DNA from: Myrica gale
Lineage: Eukaryota > Streptophyta > Magnoliopsida > Fagales > Myricaceae
NCBI GenBank assembly: GCA_963930655.1
Contig: OZ005619.1
Location: forward strand, 19,863,752 to 19,927,751
Length of the DNA stretch: 64,000 bases
Direction of reading: 5' to 3'
Position 1 is the first letter of the stretch. Each line of letters starts with the position of its first letter. The notes under the pieces were generated by a model. That model ran no database searches. It was not told the origin of the DNA and saw only the letters and a list, made by a program, of their open reading frames with translations. Of the stretch, positions 12,713 to 23,963 are shown piece by piece. The translations under genes were made by a program, and so were the position numbers.

Positions 12713-13067
12713 TAAAAAGTAGGAAAATTGGCAATATGGTCACTAGGTTTATATCACGTTGACGATTTAGTCACTAAGTTTCATTTTTTTTACTATATGG
12801 TCACTCAGTCCATACTCTCGTGAAGATTTAGTCCTATCGTCAAACCTCCGTCAATCCATTTAACAGAATGCCCTACCACATCAGTTTTTTAACACGTCAG
12901 CACTACACATAAGCCAGATTAACCACATTAGATCATCATTAAATAAAACATTGTGTTTTGTCATTTAAGGGAAATTGACAATTTGGTCACTAGGTTTATA
13001 CCCCGCTGATAAAATAGTCAGCGTGGTATAAACTTAGTGACCATATTGCCAATTTTCCTAAAAAGTA
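12713..13067. mobile_element. Non-autonomous Mutator-like element (MITE-sized) with 9-bp target duplication
   Basis: The element spans 12722-13058 (337 bp). Its ends start GGAAAATTGGCAATATGGTC on both strands. About 39 of the first 42 bases match between 12722-12763 and the reverse complement of 13017-13058. It is flanked by perfect 9-bp direct repeats TAAAAAGTA at 12713-12721 and 13059-13067; 9 bp is the hallmark of Mutator-like transposition. There is no transposase ORF. Near the right end, a second direct-orientation copy of the terminus begins at about 12969 and folds against the right terminus, giving a hairpin of about 40-bp arms within 12969-13058. Confidence 0.88.
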
Positions 13068-13402
13068 ATGAGATAGAAGATTTGATGTATTTTTTTTAAT
13101 AAAAAAATATCCAAGCTGGTATGAAAAAAGTGTTGGAATTTATGTGAAAATTTTGAGAATTTGATGTTATGAAAATTTTCTAATTTTTAAGAATAGAGAA
13201 TTTTCCTATCCAAACATCACCTAGTGAAAGAATCCACACTACATATATAAAGATAAGATGATGACAAAGTTCCAGAAACAGAATTTAAAGGTTTCTCAAG
13301 CTTAGAATATAATCACTTTTTTACCATTCCTGAGGATGGTTTTTTATATTCCCAGAGTTAGTAGGCCCAAGGTAAGTCAGCTTGGAAAGAAACGTGGCCA
13401 TA

Positions 13403-13797
13403 TCATTGTAAATACAAAAACAAATTAGGATTCAGAATCTCCTGAATTATTAATGATGAAACCCCACTTGACTTGTCATAAGTTAATTGAACCAAACTTA
13501 GAGGAATCCCAGTTGCATGTTCATGGAGTTCAATATATTTGGAACTAATCCAGTCCCTGTTCTTGTTGGTTTGATGGGAATATAAATTTTCTTCGAGACT
13601 TCGTGAGATAGACGTGCATCCCATTTCTCAGTAGTGTTGAGCCTTTGTTTATCTTTTGGGCTTCTGAATGTGCGATAAAGATACATAGAAGTAAGGTCTC
13701 CTTGATAATTAAATTGAGTTCCAAGTTTCTTCATAAACAAATTCATGTCCATCTTTGAACCCCATAAACTAAGGTCCAGAGTTTCGGTCTTCTTCAC
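13403..13797 (-). pseudogene. Retroelement polyprotein-like fragment
   Basis: A minus-strand frame of 99 codons (13797-13498) contains KLGTQFNYQGDLTSMYLYRT and an IPNILNS-like end, and stops at 13498. A second frame overlaps below it to 13403. The style matches virus-like proteins of plant reverse-transcribing elements, possibly a movement-protein-like segment. I cannot name the family, and no flanking LTR was identified. It is in the same orientation as the fragment at 7002-7869, but the RopGEF gene lies between them, so they are probably separate insertions. Confidence 0.35.
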
Positions 13798-15027
13798 TTT
13801 TTAATCAGAGCCAACAATAAATAAATATGTGGTTCAGCCTTGGACTGCATCAAACTTAAAATTGAGAAAGAAAAAGGAAGCAAAAAAAAAAAGCTATTTA
13901 ATGACCTGTTGAAGAATTCTGCCGCGTGAAGAACTAAATTTTTTAATGAATATCGTGTATATAGACTGAATCCATAGCCGATCTCAGAATTCCGGTGGAT
14001 GTCGAGGTCACCGTTTAGTCATTTCAAAACTAGTCATTTTTTGTTAAATGATTGCCCCTGTGAAGCGAGTCTAATGGTTGGGAGGTTGCTCTCCATGAGC
14101 TCGACGTATCAAGTTCGAGTTACATGAGTATGAGGTTGATGCTCTTACCATTAGGCAAATCTAAGACTTACCGCGCACAAGACTGTGGGACCGATTCTAG
14201 GCGCACCACTCTTGGAGATTCTTTGCTAAATGGTCACTTACGAATCGAAGTCGAAAATTTCAGTACTAAATTTCTTTTTGGCCTAAGAAGAGTCAAAGAA
14301 GTAAAACTAGCTATAGATTCCAGCATGTTTGAAACATGAGGATATCAACAATGTTTACTCCCTTATTTTAATTTTCGGATATTCAGATATTGCGAGAAGG
14401 TAATATAGCGACCAATTTATTAGCCAAGGAATGAGCTTTAGGAAGGAATGTCAACTTTGGTGGTGGCAAGATTTAGTAGGTTATGCAGTCTGCTGGTGAT
14501 TATTAGATTCAACATGTGAGTTTCGATGCTTTGCCCTATGGTATGAGAGATATTGTGTGTCTTGATAAGCTGAGCTTTACTAATATTAAATTTTAGGCTT
14601 AGTTCCTTTGTTTTCGGTTTGCAGGTTTGTTTCTTTGTTATTTTTGAGTCTTTTATAGTCCTGTCTAGTTTCGGATGTAAACGATGAGAAAAAAAAAAAT
14701 CCATCAACCAAATCTAACATATGTCAGTCAGGATAGCAAAGAAAAAAAAACAGAAAAAATAAAAAGGAAAAAGCATTTCCATGAAAGCTATTCCATTCAC
14801 AACCATGACCTGTGAATGTGATCTACCTATTTTTCCTTCTGCTTATTTTGGGAGCTTGTTTGTTTACAGAACTTCTTATTCTTCCGCCACGAGATTCTCC
14901 ATAGTTTGGCAACAGTGCTGCATATTGATTTTCTTGGTTGCTTCTCCTCCGCAATGCACTCTCTCGTCTCTGTTACGTGCACTTCTTTCTGCAAAGTGTA
15001 GTGACCATTTTTTGTTTAGCATTCCTT
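13798..15027. other. Intergenic, one possible SINE
   Basis: There is no supported gene. Around 14053-14230 the sequence has a tRNA-like pair, an A-box-like TCTAATGGTTGGGAGG near 14070 and a B-box-like AAGTTCGAGTTAC at 14111-14123. This suggests a decayed tRNA-derived SINE. No convincing target duplication was found. Confidence 0.35.
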
Positions 15028-15831
15028 CTAATCTGATCTCATGCAAAATGAATCACAAGGATTATTAGTAGAACTTCTATCTGCATCCATTCTTACATTT
15101 ACTGTGAACTTAAAACCGATCTTTATCTGGCCTTTGTAGGTGTCATCTTCAAGGACCACATTATACGGAGCCGGTTTTACTTCTAGGAAGTCTCTATCAA
15201 TGCCCTCTGTAATTATTCCACCAAGGTGAATACTGCAAAGGAAATTGCATTGAGCTAACTATTAAGTTATGTATTAACCGCATATGGCTAAAGAAAAAGG
15301 CTTTATATACATGGTTTCACCAACAAAGCCACCATCTGTGAGGAGTTCTGTGTCCATGATTCTCAATTTAAGGTGGTTGAAGTTTTTCCAATCAGACAGC
15401 GGCAATTCAAATATGAATTTCTCGTTCCAGCATGCCTTATCATCTTCACCTGCATAATGAAACTTTGTTAATAGGGTCAGTAGGATCATCCGATCATACT
15501 AGGCACTAGAAGTCCACGACAGCAACATAAACTAAACCTGCTGTTACTTTGCTCCTATGTACTTGAGTTCCACATTCAAAAATGACATAATAGGATGGTG
15601 TTCCTATGACAATAGATCAGATTCAAACTGTTAACAAGCACTGATGGGTTCAAAATATAAAGGGCAGCAAAAAAAATTGTCGCATTTGATTAAAAGGGAA
15701 AAAAAACACCAACATTAACAAAAAGTCCATTCTCAGTACAGGGAGCAAAGAACAGAAAGGATACCTACAAGATTTGTGTGGCTAATGCCTTCAGCATTAA
15801 CAAGTAGTACCTCGAGAATTCCTCCTCCCAT
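15028..15831 (-). CDS. Small C2-domain protein (16-kDa phloem protein / elicitor-responsive type)
   Basis: Four exons on the minus strand: 15831-15765, 15603-15538, 15449-15311 and 15232-15028, giving 158 residues with GT-AG junctions. It is a single C2 domain of the small plant family associated with phloem transport and membrane binding. The N terminus MGGGILEVLLVNAEGI is the first beta strand. CWNEKFIFELPL lies near residue 51. PYNVVLEDDTYKGQIKIGF near residue 123 is the family-typical C-terminal strand. Loop 1 reads SHTNLVGTPSYY, whereas calcium-binding C2 domains usually have D-x-x-G-x-x-D-P-Y; the acidic ligands are missing, so calcium-dependent binding is doubtful. The last 25 residues after FKFTVN are not family-typical, so the annotated 3' end could be slightly different. 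Confidence 0.85.
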
Positions 15832-16822
15832 TTGCGTATGGGGGATGTGAAGGGAGAAAGAAGAGGAGATCATGGGAGTTGATGGGGGGAAAGTTTCTAG
15901 ACTATATTTGGAAAAGACACTGGTGGCAGTTTTATTTGTTCATTTAATATACAGTTACTTTACTGAGGGTTTTAAGGTGCTATTGACTACAAGCAATTTC
16001 ACATCACTCGACTTAGAAGAGTAACTGCATAATAAAGGTAACAAGCTGTAGAGTTACAGTCGACATTAGTACTTGATATTTATTGTATAACATTGCTATA
16101 AAAAGCTGAAGATATTTCGAGCTTCCCTAGCAGCCTCCATCCCAATTCTTCCTGACTTGGATTAGGTAGCATTTTGCATTAATTTACTAACACAACTATC
16201 TCCCAAGTTGGAAGCAGTTATCACAAGAAGGATCTAACGGCCACATGTGATGATTTAGAACAGGGATGACTAGACATAAGAAAGACATAGTCCATCAGGT
16301 ATTATTGAAGACACTATAGAACGAGTCAGATATACATGTATGTGCCACCCGTACAGTGACCAGATCTCCATCATTGTCTCGTAACCAATACAAATGTGAT
16401 ATCTATATGCAAGATCATTCATGACATTTGATCTCAGCTTTCTTAACAAATTTTGTTGTTGAACGTTGGTCGATACTTTGTTATAATGGCTTTCGAGAGA
16501 TAAACAACTGATCATAAACTTATAATCATGCTAACAGTAGATAAATGGTATAGAACGAGAAAACTAAAAGCAAGGTCTTTCAGAAATTTCGCATCAAGGA
16601 CTTTTCATTGATGGTACTCAGATATTTACAATAAGATATTGATAAATGGACTGCTATTGTTGAACTTTTGCCTCTGAGTGTGATCAATTGAATTTTTTAG
16701 CGTGCATGTGTATTTCCACCATGGTACAGTATGGACTTGAATACAAACCAATGAATCCATGGATATTTCACTTGTACCCAACAATTAATTTGAATATTTC
16801 TGAAGATGTTGAATTTGACCAA
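15832..16822. other. Intergenic, nothing recognisable
   Basis: AT-rich sequence between the C2 gene start and the PPR pseudogene. It presumably holds the C2 promoter near 15832-16000. ORFs here are short and featureless. Confidence 0.6.
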
Positions 16823-18708
16823 TCATGTTAAACCTAAAGCCTTCCTCGATCCCTTCTCATCCACCAGTTTAGCTAGCCTCTCCAGATTTTCCCATCTACC
16901 GTGCTCTGCATACAAGTCTGATAGAATCGCATAATAGCTAGTATCATCCGAGTCCAAGGCAACAAACTGTTCAACCACAAACTCTGCAATCTCAATAGAC
17001 CTGCATGTTGATCTACAGCACGCAAGAAGAACTCTCCAAATTCTTTTATCAGGCTCCACTGGCATTTTTCTCACAAATTAAAGAGCTCCCTCTATGTTTC
17101 CATGGTGACTGAGCAAATCCACCATGCAAGCATAGTGTGGAAGTTTGGGAGTAATGCCATACTTAGCCTCCATAGAATGAACCAGCTCCAACCTTCATAT
17201 TCTAGCCCACATTGACTACAAGAAGATAGTACAGAAATAAAGACAATGTCATTGGGCTCTATGCCACAATCCAACATCTTTGAGAAGGTTTTAAGTGCCT
17301 CAGTTCCACACCAATTCATCCCATACCCATTGATCATCGAGCTCCAACATATTAGATCTTTGGTGGGAAGTTCATTAAAAAGGTCATTTCCTTGCTTTAT
17401 CCTTCCAAGTTTGCAGTATAAGTCGATCAAGGCTGATACTAAATATGTATTAAATGAGTAACCAGATTTTATTATATGACCATGGATGCTCTCCCCAAGA
17501 TCTTGAGATTGCATTGATGAACATGCTTGTAATAAACTCAAAAAAGTGATCCCATTGAGCTTTTCATTGACTGATTGCATCTGTTTAAATGTAACCAGAG
17601 CCTTATGTGGATTCCTGCATTGAGCATATGCTGAGATCATTGCACTCCAAGCTATGAGTTCTTTGTAATTGAGTTGATCAAATATAGCTGAAGCGGACTC
17701 CTCCTCCCCAAATTTAATGTACATTTGCATAAGAACAGTTCCCACTGAAACAAAAGCCAAGAAACCACTTTTCAGTATGTAACACTGCAATGCCAGCCCA
17801 AATTTATGCTCTTCTGCTTGTGAGGATGCCAAAACTGCATCTTGGATGATCGTTTCATTTGGTTCGAAGCAAGACAATTGCATCCTCACAAAAAGATACA
17901 GTGCCTTTTTTGGAAACTCATTGTCAATACACCCACGAATTATAATTCTCCATGATATCACATCCTTATTTAGTATATTTTGAAAAACTCTAACTGATGC
18001 CTTGAGATTCCTACATTTCACATACATATCTGCAAGTGAGTTAATATTGCTAAGACGGTAAAAAACCCTCTTTATTGAAAATCCATGAATCTCTTTCCCT
18101 AAAGACAAGAAGCCAAGATCAGCACAGGCAGGTAGAATGCTTACAATGGTTACATGGTTTGGCTGCACACCATGACATTGCATATCCCTGAAAAAGTCTA
18201 AGGCATCAAAGTACTGCCGATTTCACACATGCAGAAACCATTGCACTCCATTCAACCACATCCTTATTAGGTATCTGATCAAATATCTTCCACACTACAC
18301 CCATATCGTACATAGAATAACAACCCAGAAGAGCCGTTAGCACTAACACTTCTGACTCAAATCCCATTTTTATCCCCAATGCATGAAGTACCCAAAGCAT
18401 CTCCCAATCCAATACACCAAGGGCCTTTATTACACATAAAATTGTCACAAAGTTTGGCGTTTCCTCATTCTCGAGCATCTTTTTGAACAGCCCCACAGCT
18501 GCATTTGGCTCGTTTTTCCTCACCAAACCGGATATTTTAGATGTCCAAATATTAAATTCTCTCTTTGTCCATAAAACTCTACTGGGTCTTCATAATATGT
18601 ATTGCGCAAAGAGCTATAGCGTAGAGCGTGTAAAAAATTTCTGAGACAAGTGTGGCTGCTGATAGTTTTTTCAAACACTTTGAGTGCATTTCGAGAAAGA
18701 TAAGGCAT
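16823..18708 (-). pseudogene. PLS-class pentatricopeptide repeat gene, disabled
   Basis: Coding sequence for an organelle-type PPR protein is spread over several frames on the minus strand: 18708-18520, 18526-18206, 18183-17092 and 17074-16823. Repeats such as KDVISWRIIIRG, LIAWSAMISAYAQC and DLICWSSMINGYG are typical PLS motifs, followed by the E-type tail (VRKMPVEPDKRIWRVLLACC). Frame breaks are near 18525, near 18215 (within MVSACVKS) and near 17186 (after CGLEYEG), each explained by about one base. An in-frame TAA near 17078 interrupts the segment before FVRKMP. No GT-AG introns fit the breaks, and such PPR genes are normally intronless. It is therefore a recently decayed gene unless there are several assembly errors. 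The repeats themselves are still clear. Confidence 0.85.
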
Positions 18709-20573
18709 TAGATAAAGGAAGCAAAAGTTAGGGCGTGAATCTTCTTGTCTCTAAAGTACGTGTTGGAGACAATGAGGGTTTTACCTCGGACACACGAAAG
18801 AGTAAAGATGTAAGCTCACATAGAGAGAGGGACATAGAGAGTATCGCAGCTCACTCTGCTATTCAAATAATTTGAAGGCGAGGAAGAAGATGGACGCCCG
18901 TGATCACTTAACAGCGATGGCAGAGGGAGAAACAAGCGGGATGTCCGAGACCAATACGGCTGTCGTATAGATGTGTCTGAGTGAGGGGAAACAAAGACGG
19001 TGCGTCGCACTGGAAATTACTGATTGCCTGTTGCCGTTTAGATCTGATGATGTACGTGCTTATGTCTTATTGTCTTCCATCTGGGTCGACGAAGTAACAA
19101 TTAATTTTGTCCAATTTACTTTTCCCAAATGGGGCACTACATTAAAGGGAAAATCCTGAAATTTCTTCTGGCCCCATTGTTGTGGGTTTGGCCAACTTTA
19201 TTCCTATTCCCTTTATTTTTTTTAAGTGCAAATTCCGCCACGATTCTGCCTGAGGGATACGCATTTGCAGGTGTACACGCCGTTTTGTCTCAAGGCATCG
19301 AATGAAACCTCCTTCTGACATTCAAAGTGGAAAATGATGTTCTTGTGGGTGGCCCATTGGAAAGGTAAGGAATCTTCTTGTCATCTTGTGGATGGCCCAT
19401 TGGAAATGGATACATCTCTAATAAACAAATGCACCCATTTAATTGCCTTTTAATGAATCTCTTATCTTGTCTTCTAATTCCATCATGCTTACTTAGAAAA
19501 AAAAAATTCCATCATGCTTCAATGGACAATATGACCACCTTGGTTCAATGCTTTTAGCTCTTAACAAATCATTTTGCTCTTGTTTCTTCAACTTGCTATG
19601 TCAACTTTCCTTCACTAGCTCAATGGGTCATTACCAACCGATTGGCTCGGAACAACTTTTATTTATTTATAATGAAAGGACGGAGTCACATCCGAATTTT
19701 ATTATAATACCTTCGTAGAAAAATACCGTGGTAACAATCAAACGTGACCGGCTACAAGTAAAATACATGAAGTCAAGCTGACCTAAAACAAACCAAGGAG
19801 CTCAACCAAACAAAGTAATCAAGCGTGGAACTGCTCAATCTGGTTTTTTATTTCCCTACCCCGCGCTAACCCAACCAACATCAAAGACCAATCAGTTCCA
19901 CTTGATTGTTGGTTTGGTTGAGCAAGATGGCTAGTTTCTCAATTTTATTCCAAGCCCTATATATAGAAGCATATTTACATATTAAGGTGTACATTGGCTT
20001 TCAACACCATAGATATAAAATACAATTATTATTACAATGGATACCTGCGTAGGTTTCTTATTTACAAGAATTTTAAGTTAATAAAGGTGATTAATGATAC
20101 ATTTATGTAAATGTAACGAAATTTAAGGAGTAGTTTGCAAGCTCTAAATGCTTAGTGATCAAGAAGTAAGGCTGGTCAAGACTTTCTCCAGAAGAATCCG
20201 AGGAAAACAGAATATAAGTAAATCTTAAAAGCTCAAAGGCAGAGAGGCTACCACCTCAACAGCCTGTCTTTGCTCTAAATAACTGCAAGTTCAATTAATT
20301 TAAGCATACGTTGACTTCCTTCCCTGAACAACTTAAAATAAAAGTAAAAAAATAGTCAAAACTTAATGGTGGCCTTTCATTGATCACTTAATCATATGGT
20401 GACACTTCTCTGATCATCACATGGGTGTTAAATTTGCATATACAAGTATGATCAACTTGTATAATTGTTCTCTCGCTCTCTCTTGTCTACATGTGCATGC
20501 GAGCGCACTTCTCTCTTGATCTTAAGCTTGTAACCAACCGTCTATTTAACTGCCCAACCTAGGTGGACAAACC
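18709..20573. other. Intergenic, upstream of PPR pseudogene and dioxygenase
   Basis: No gene supported. Simple AT-rich and decayed repeat sequence; about 19660-19900 looks like transposon-derived DNA that I cannot classify. The last 150 bases are the dioxygenase promoter. Confidence 0.5.
20542..20549 (+). promoter_or_regulatory. Candidate TATA box of the dioxygenase gene
   Basis: CTATTTAA lies about 30 bases before 20574. A start of transcription about 30 bp downstream would fall almost on the first ATG (20574), which favours the second in-frame ATG at 20601 as the true start. Confidence 0.4.
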
Positions 20574-20600
20574 ATGTCTTTTCTCTATATCCTAGGCATC

Positions 20601-21694
20601 ATGTCTGACTCTCAAACTTCCGTAGAACTTCCCGTCTTAGATATTTCTAAGCCAATAGACCCATCTTTCCTGTCCTTCCTCGCAGAAGCCTGCAAAAAAT
20701 GGGGTTTCTTTCACATTATAAATCATGGGATCTCAGAAGATCTTTACAGCAGACTCTGTACTCTCTCGAAAGACCTATTTAGCCTACCTTCTGAAACTAA
20801 ACTTAAGCTTGGTCCTTTTTCATCCCTTAAAACTTATACCCCTCATTTCATAGCCTCTCCATACTATGAGAGCCTTCGAGTTTCTGGACCAGACTTCTTT
20901 GCCTCCGCTCAAAGTTCTGCAAATTTACTTTCTGTCCAACAGAGCTCTGAATTCAGGTAATATATAGGAAGATCGCCATCCCCTTTTGATTTATACTTCT
21001 TCATTTTCCGCCTTTTTTGGTGAGATGTTTCTTCTTATGCTTGATTAAGACTTGATTGTCTGAGTTGTCTGTTCTTTCTGATAGCGAGATATTACAGGAA
21101 TATGGAAGCAAGATGGCAGAGTTGTCAAATAAAATCGTGGAGGCATTACTGACGAGCTTAGGGGATGGATTTGAGAAGAAACATTATGAATCTGAATTCA
21201 AGAATTGCAGTGGATATCTGAGAATAAACAACTACTCGCCACCAGAGAGTTTGGAAGATGAGGTTGAGGGTCTTGGAATGCATACTGATATGAGTTGTGT
21301 GACAATTGTCTATCAAGATGAAATAGGGGGGCTTCAAGTGAGATCACAGGAGGGCAAGTGGATGGACATAAGGCCCTGTGAGGGGACCCTGGTTGTGAAC
21401 ATAGGGGATATTTTGCAAGCTTGGAGCAATGAGAAGTTGAGGTCCTCTGAACATCGAGTCATCTTAAAGCAACCAGCAAACCGCTTTTCTCTAGCTTTCT
21501 TTTGGTGCTTTGAGGATGAGAAGGTGATCACGGCACCGGATGAAGTGGTAGGAGAAACAAATGTGAGGCTTTACAAGCCATTTGTTTGCATAGACTACTT
21601 GAAATTCAGAGAGAACAATGAGAAGGGGAAGTTTGAAAAGATTGGGTTTACAGTTAGAGATTTTGCTGGGAATGGACTCCAGATTGATGGTTGA
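20601..21694 (+). CDS. 2-oxoglutarate/Fe(II)-dependent dioxygenase, GA20-oxidase-like (DOXC class)
   Basis: A cytosolic oxygenase using 2-oxoglutarate, O2 and Fe(II); the substrate is not predictable here. Exons are 20601-20956 and 21085-21694, giving 321 residues (330 if the upstream ATG at 20574 is used). The N-terminal DIOX_N part includes VELPVLDIS and KKWGFFHIINHGIS. In the C-terminal 2OG-FeII_Oxy fold, the iron ligands are His185 and Asp187 (GMHTDMS) and His242 (SSEHRV), and the 2-oxoglutarate contact is Arg252/Ser254 (RFSLAFFW). All are intact. MSDSQTS directly before VELPVLDIS is the more typical start. It resembles gibberellin 20-oxidase-like proteins of unknown substrate rather than true GA oxidases. 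One intron of 128 bp has standard GT-AG ends. It has no obvious functional link to its neighbours. Confidence 0.9.
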
Positions 21695-23963
21695 AAACAT
21701 TTCTCACGTATGTTGATCATATGTTTGGTAACTCTTACATTCTTATTTATTAAGATACGAAAGCTGGGCTTGTGTAGAACACCTCAGGCAAGGTTTCTTT
21801 TCTCCATTCAAGTATGTAATTTTTTAGGGGGATAAATACAAAGTTAGTCCCTGTAGTTTGCGCAAAAAGTTGATTTTCTTTTGTAGCTTTGGCTGCAGTA
21901 TGGAGCCAAAGGTTGTGGAAGAGAAGAGTGTGTGGGAGTTAGTTGAGTCTTGGAAAACTTTTACCTGTTGGTAGTTGATAGGGGAAAGATTGTATGTGTA
22001 TCATATGTTACCAGAAAAGCATGTAATAACTAATAAGTCTTGTTTATTAAAATTTCCTTCAAAATTTAAACAAAAAAAACCCCTTCAAAATCATGTAATT
22101 CATAATTTGTTCTTAAAAAAAAATCCTCTGCAATCATTAGATCTCACCTAAGGGGATGAATGAGAAATTCAGATCAGGGATTTGTGGTTCCATAGGTCCA
22201 AATAAAAAAAAAAAGACCTTGTGGAATAGGAATGATTCTTATGGAATGTTGAAATCTGTTGTTTCATTATTTTATTTTTTTCCAGTTGAAATATTTAAGT
22301 CATATGTGCTGTACAAAGTGCAATTATTGGTTTACACCCATTATTTGAGGAGGAAGATGAAGTCACACACTACTTCTTTTTGGTTGGTTGTCTTTCATTC
22401 CCTATGTTGCTTAGTACTTGGTTTATCTCACAGATGTTCTAAGTTTAATCTGCTTAAGCTGTTCTGAACAGGAATATTAATGACCAACCTAAGTTGCCAT
22501 GTGTATACCTCTGCTCTTTTGGTTCCCCACCCACTACAACTAATATTTTGAATCTCAGCCATTTTATATTTTGTGAAAACTTCAGATCTCAGCCTTTTTT
22601 GTAATTGGAAAGCAAGTTTTTCCTTCTATAACTAAACAAGAAAACCAGAAGCCGGCAAAGAAGACTGCCCAATTTTCATTCCTTTGTTTGTAGCGTGCAA
22701 AACGCACTGCATACTTTTTGCACATTAGACCATATGGCAAAACAAAACAGTTACATACAGGTCACATGCTCATATTATAATCTACCGTGGAATATCGAAG
22801 CAACCACCATGAATGAAAGTGTGGGGTCTAAGAGATGAAATTGTGTGTTGTTTCATCAACATTTTTCATCTGCAGAACCACATGACAGAATAATTCAGAT
22901 TCAATTTTCAACCATCCATATAGTCAAGGCCATATAATAAAAGAATATTCTAGTCATGTCCTTGTTTGCAAAAACAAGTAAAATTGGTTAAGCCGCAATT
23001 AGCATGCATTACTTAATAATTATAAGCATAAGACTAGTCAAATTATCAATGGTTTTCGCCGTAGGTTTGGCTGCCGTCTTCTAGTGGATCCCAAGTTGGA
23101 TTTTCATTTCTTGGAGGACTTAATATCTGCTGCTAATAGATAGATTTGTTGAAATATATGTGTTTATGGGCTAATACTATCTTGCAAGAGGAGTTAAGCA
23201 ACCATGTAAGCATGAGAGAAAATAGAACAGAGCGAAGTTTTCTTTTCTTTTCTTTTTTGTTTTTGTTATGGTTGGGGGTGGGGGTGGGGGAGGAACAATT
23301 TTGGAATTTTCAAGTTTCAGTGTCAATAGGGTTAAACAGATCTTATTTCTCGTTTTCTAATGATAACCAGGTAGGTTCCTTGAAAGGACAAATAGGTTAG
23401 CTATTTTGTTATTGTATGCACATCAAGTATCCAAGTTATTTGGAAAGCTTTGCACGCATTCTCTCTTCTTTTCCCTATGCTATTGAAAGAGCCTTTGATA
23501 ATTTTCAAGAACAAGGAACTCAAGTTTAGTTATAGCTGTATGCTGCAATAAAAGTATAAGAAATATCATACTAATGAGAACCCTTTATTCACAGGTTCAG
23601 ACATTGCCTCATGGTACATGGAAAAGGAGCATACCTCTATTAGCACTTCAATTAAGAAACAAACAGCTATATGCCGCAGTAAAAGCGCACAAATTATCAT
23701 ATAAATAAGAACCCTTTATTAAGAGGTTCATATATTAGCTGAGAGGGTGCACAAATTACATTGAAGGATTTCGTCCTCATCATTCAGATAATCCATAGTC
23801 AAGCTTATCTGCAACTTTTAAGGTTGAGAAGTGACCATGGAATGCAAGTTAGGAAGTAGATTAAAGTTCTACAATTACGACTACACAACAAATCAAGAAA
23901 CAAAGGCTTCTAATCTAGATATCCTACAAATACAAGTTGGTAATAACTCTCCAATATCACTTC
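21695..23963. other. Intergenic between convergent dioxygenase and bHLH genes
   Basis: No gene supported. It contains a G-run (three GGGGG blocks at 23274-23290) and a diverged duplication with a 131-bp offset (23532-23608 and 23663-23733, both containing AGAACCCTTTATT). The right part should include the bHLH 3' UTR. Confidence 0.6.
23532..23733. repeat. Diverged duplicated segment, 131-bp offset
   Basis: Sequence from 23532 (ATAGCTGTATGCTGCAATAA) recurs from 23663 (ACAGCTATATGCCGCAGTAA). Both copies continue through AATAAGAACCCTTTATT or a close variant to AGGTTCA. The copies are about 80% alike by eye, so the duplication is old. Confidence 0.7.

Noticed and set aside
14124-14339. 71-codon plus-strand ORF
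   Set aside because: Lies over a SINE-like segment; no domain.
20574-20600. Upstream in-frame ATG of the dioxygenase
   Set aside because: It adds nine hydrophobic residues not typical of the family and would sit at the predicted transcription start; kept as an alternative only.
22156-22467. 103-codon plus-strand ORF downstream of the dioxygenase
   Set aside because: No homology recognised, AT-rich, interrupted A-runs; treated as chance.
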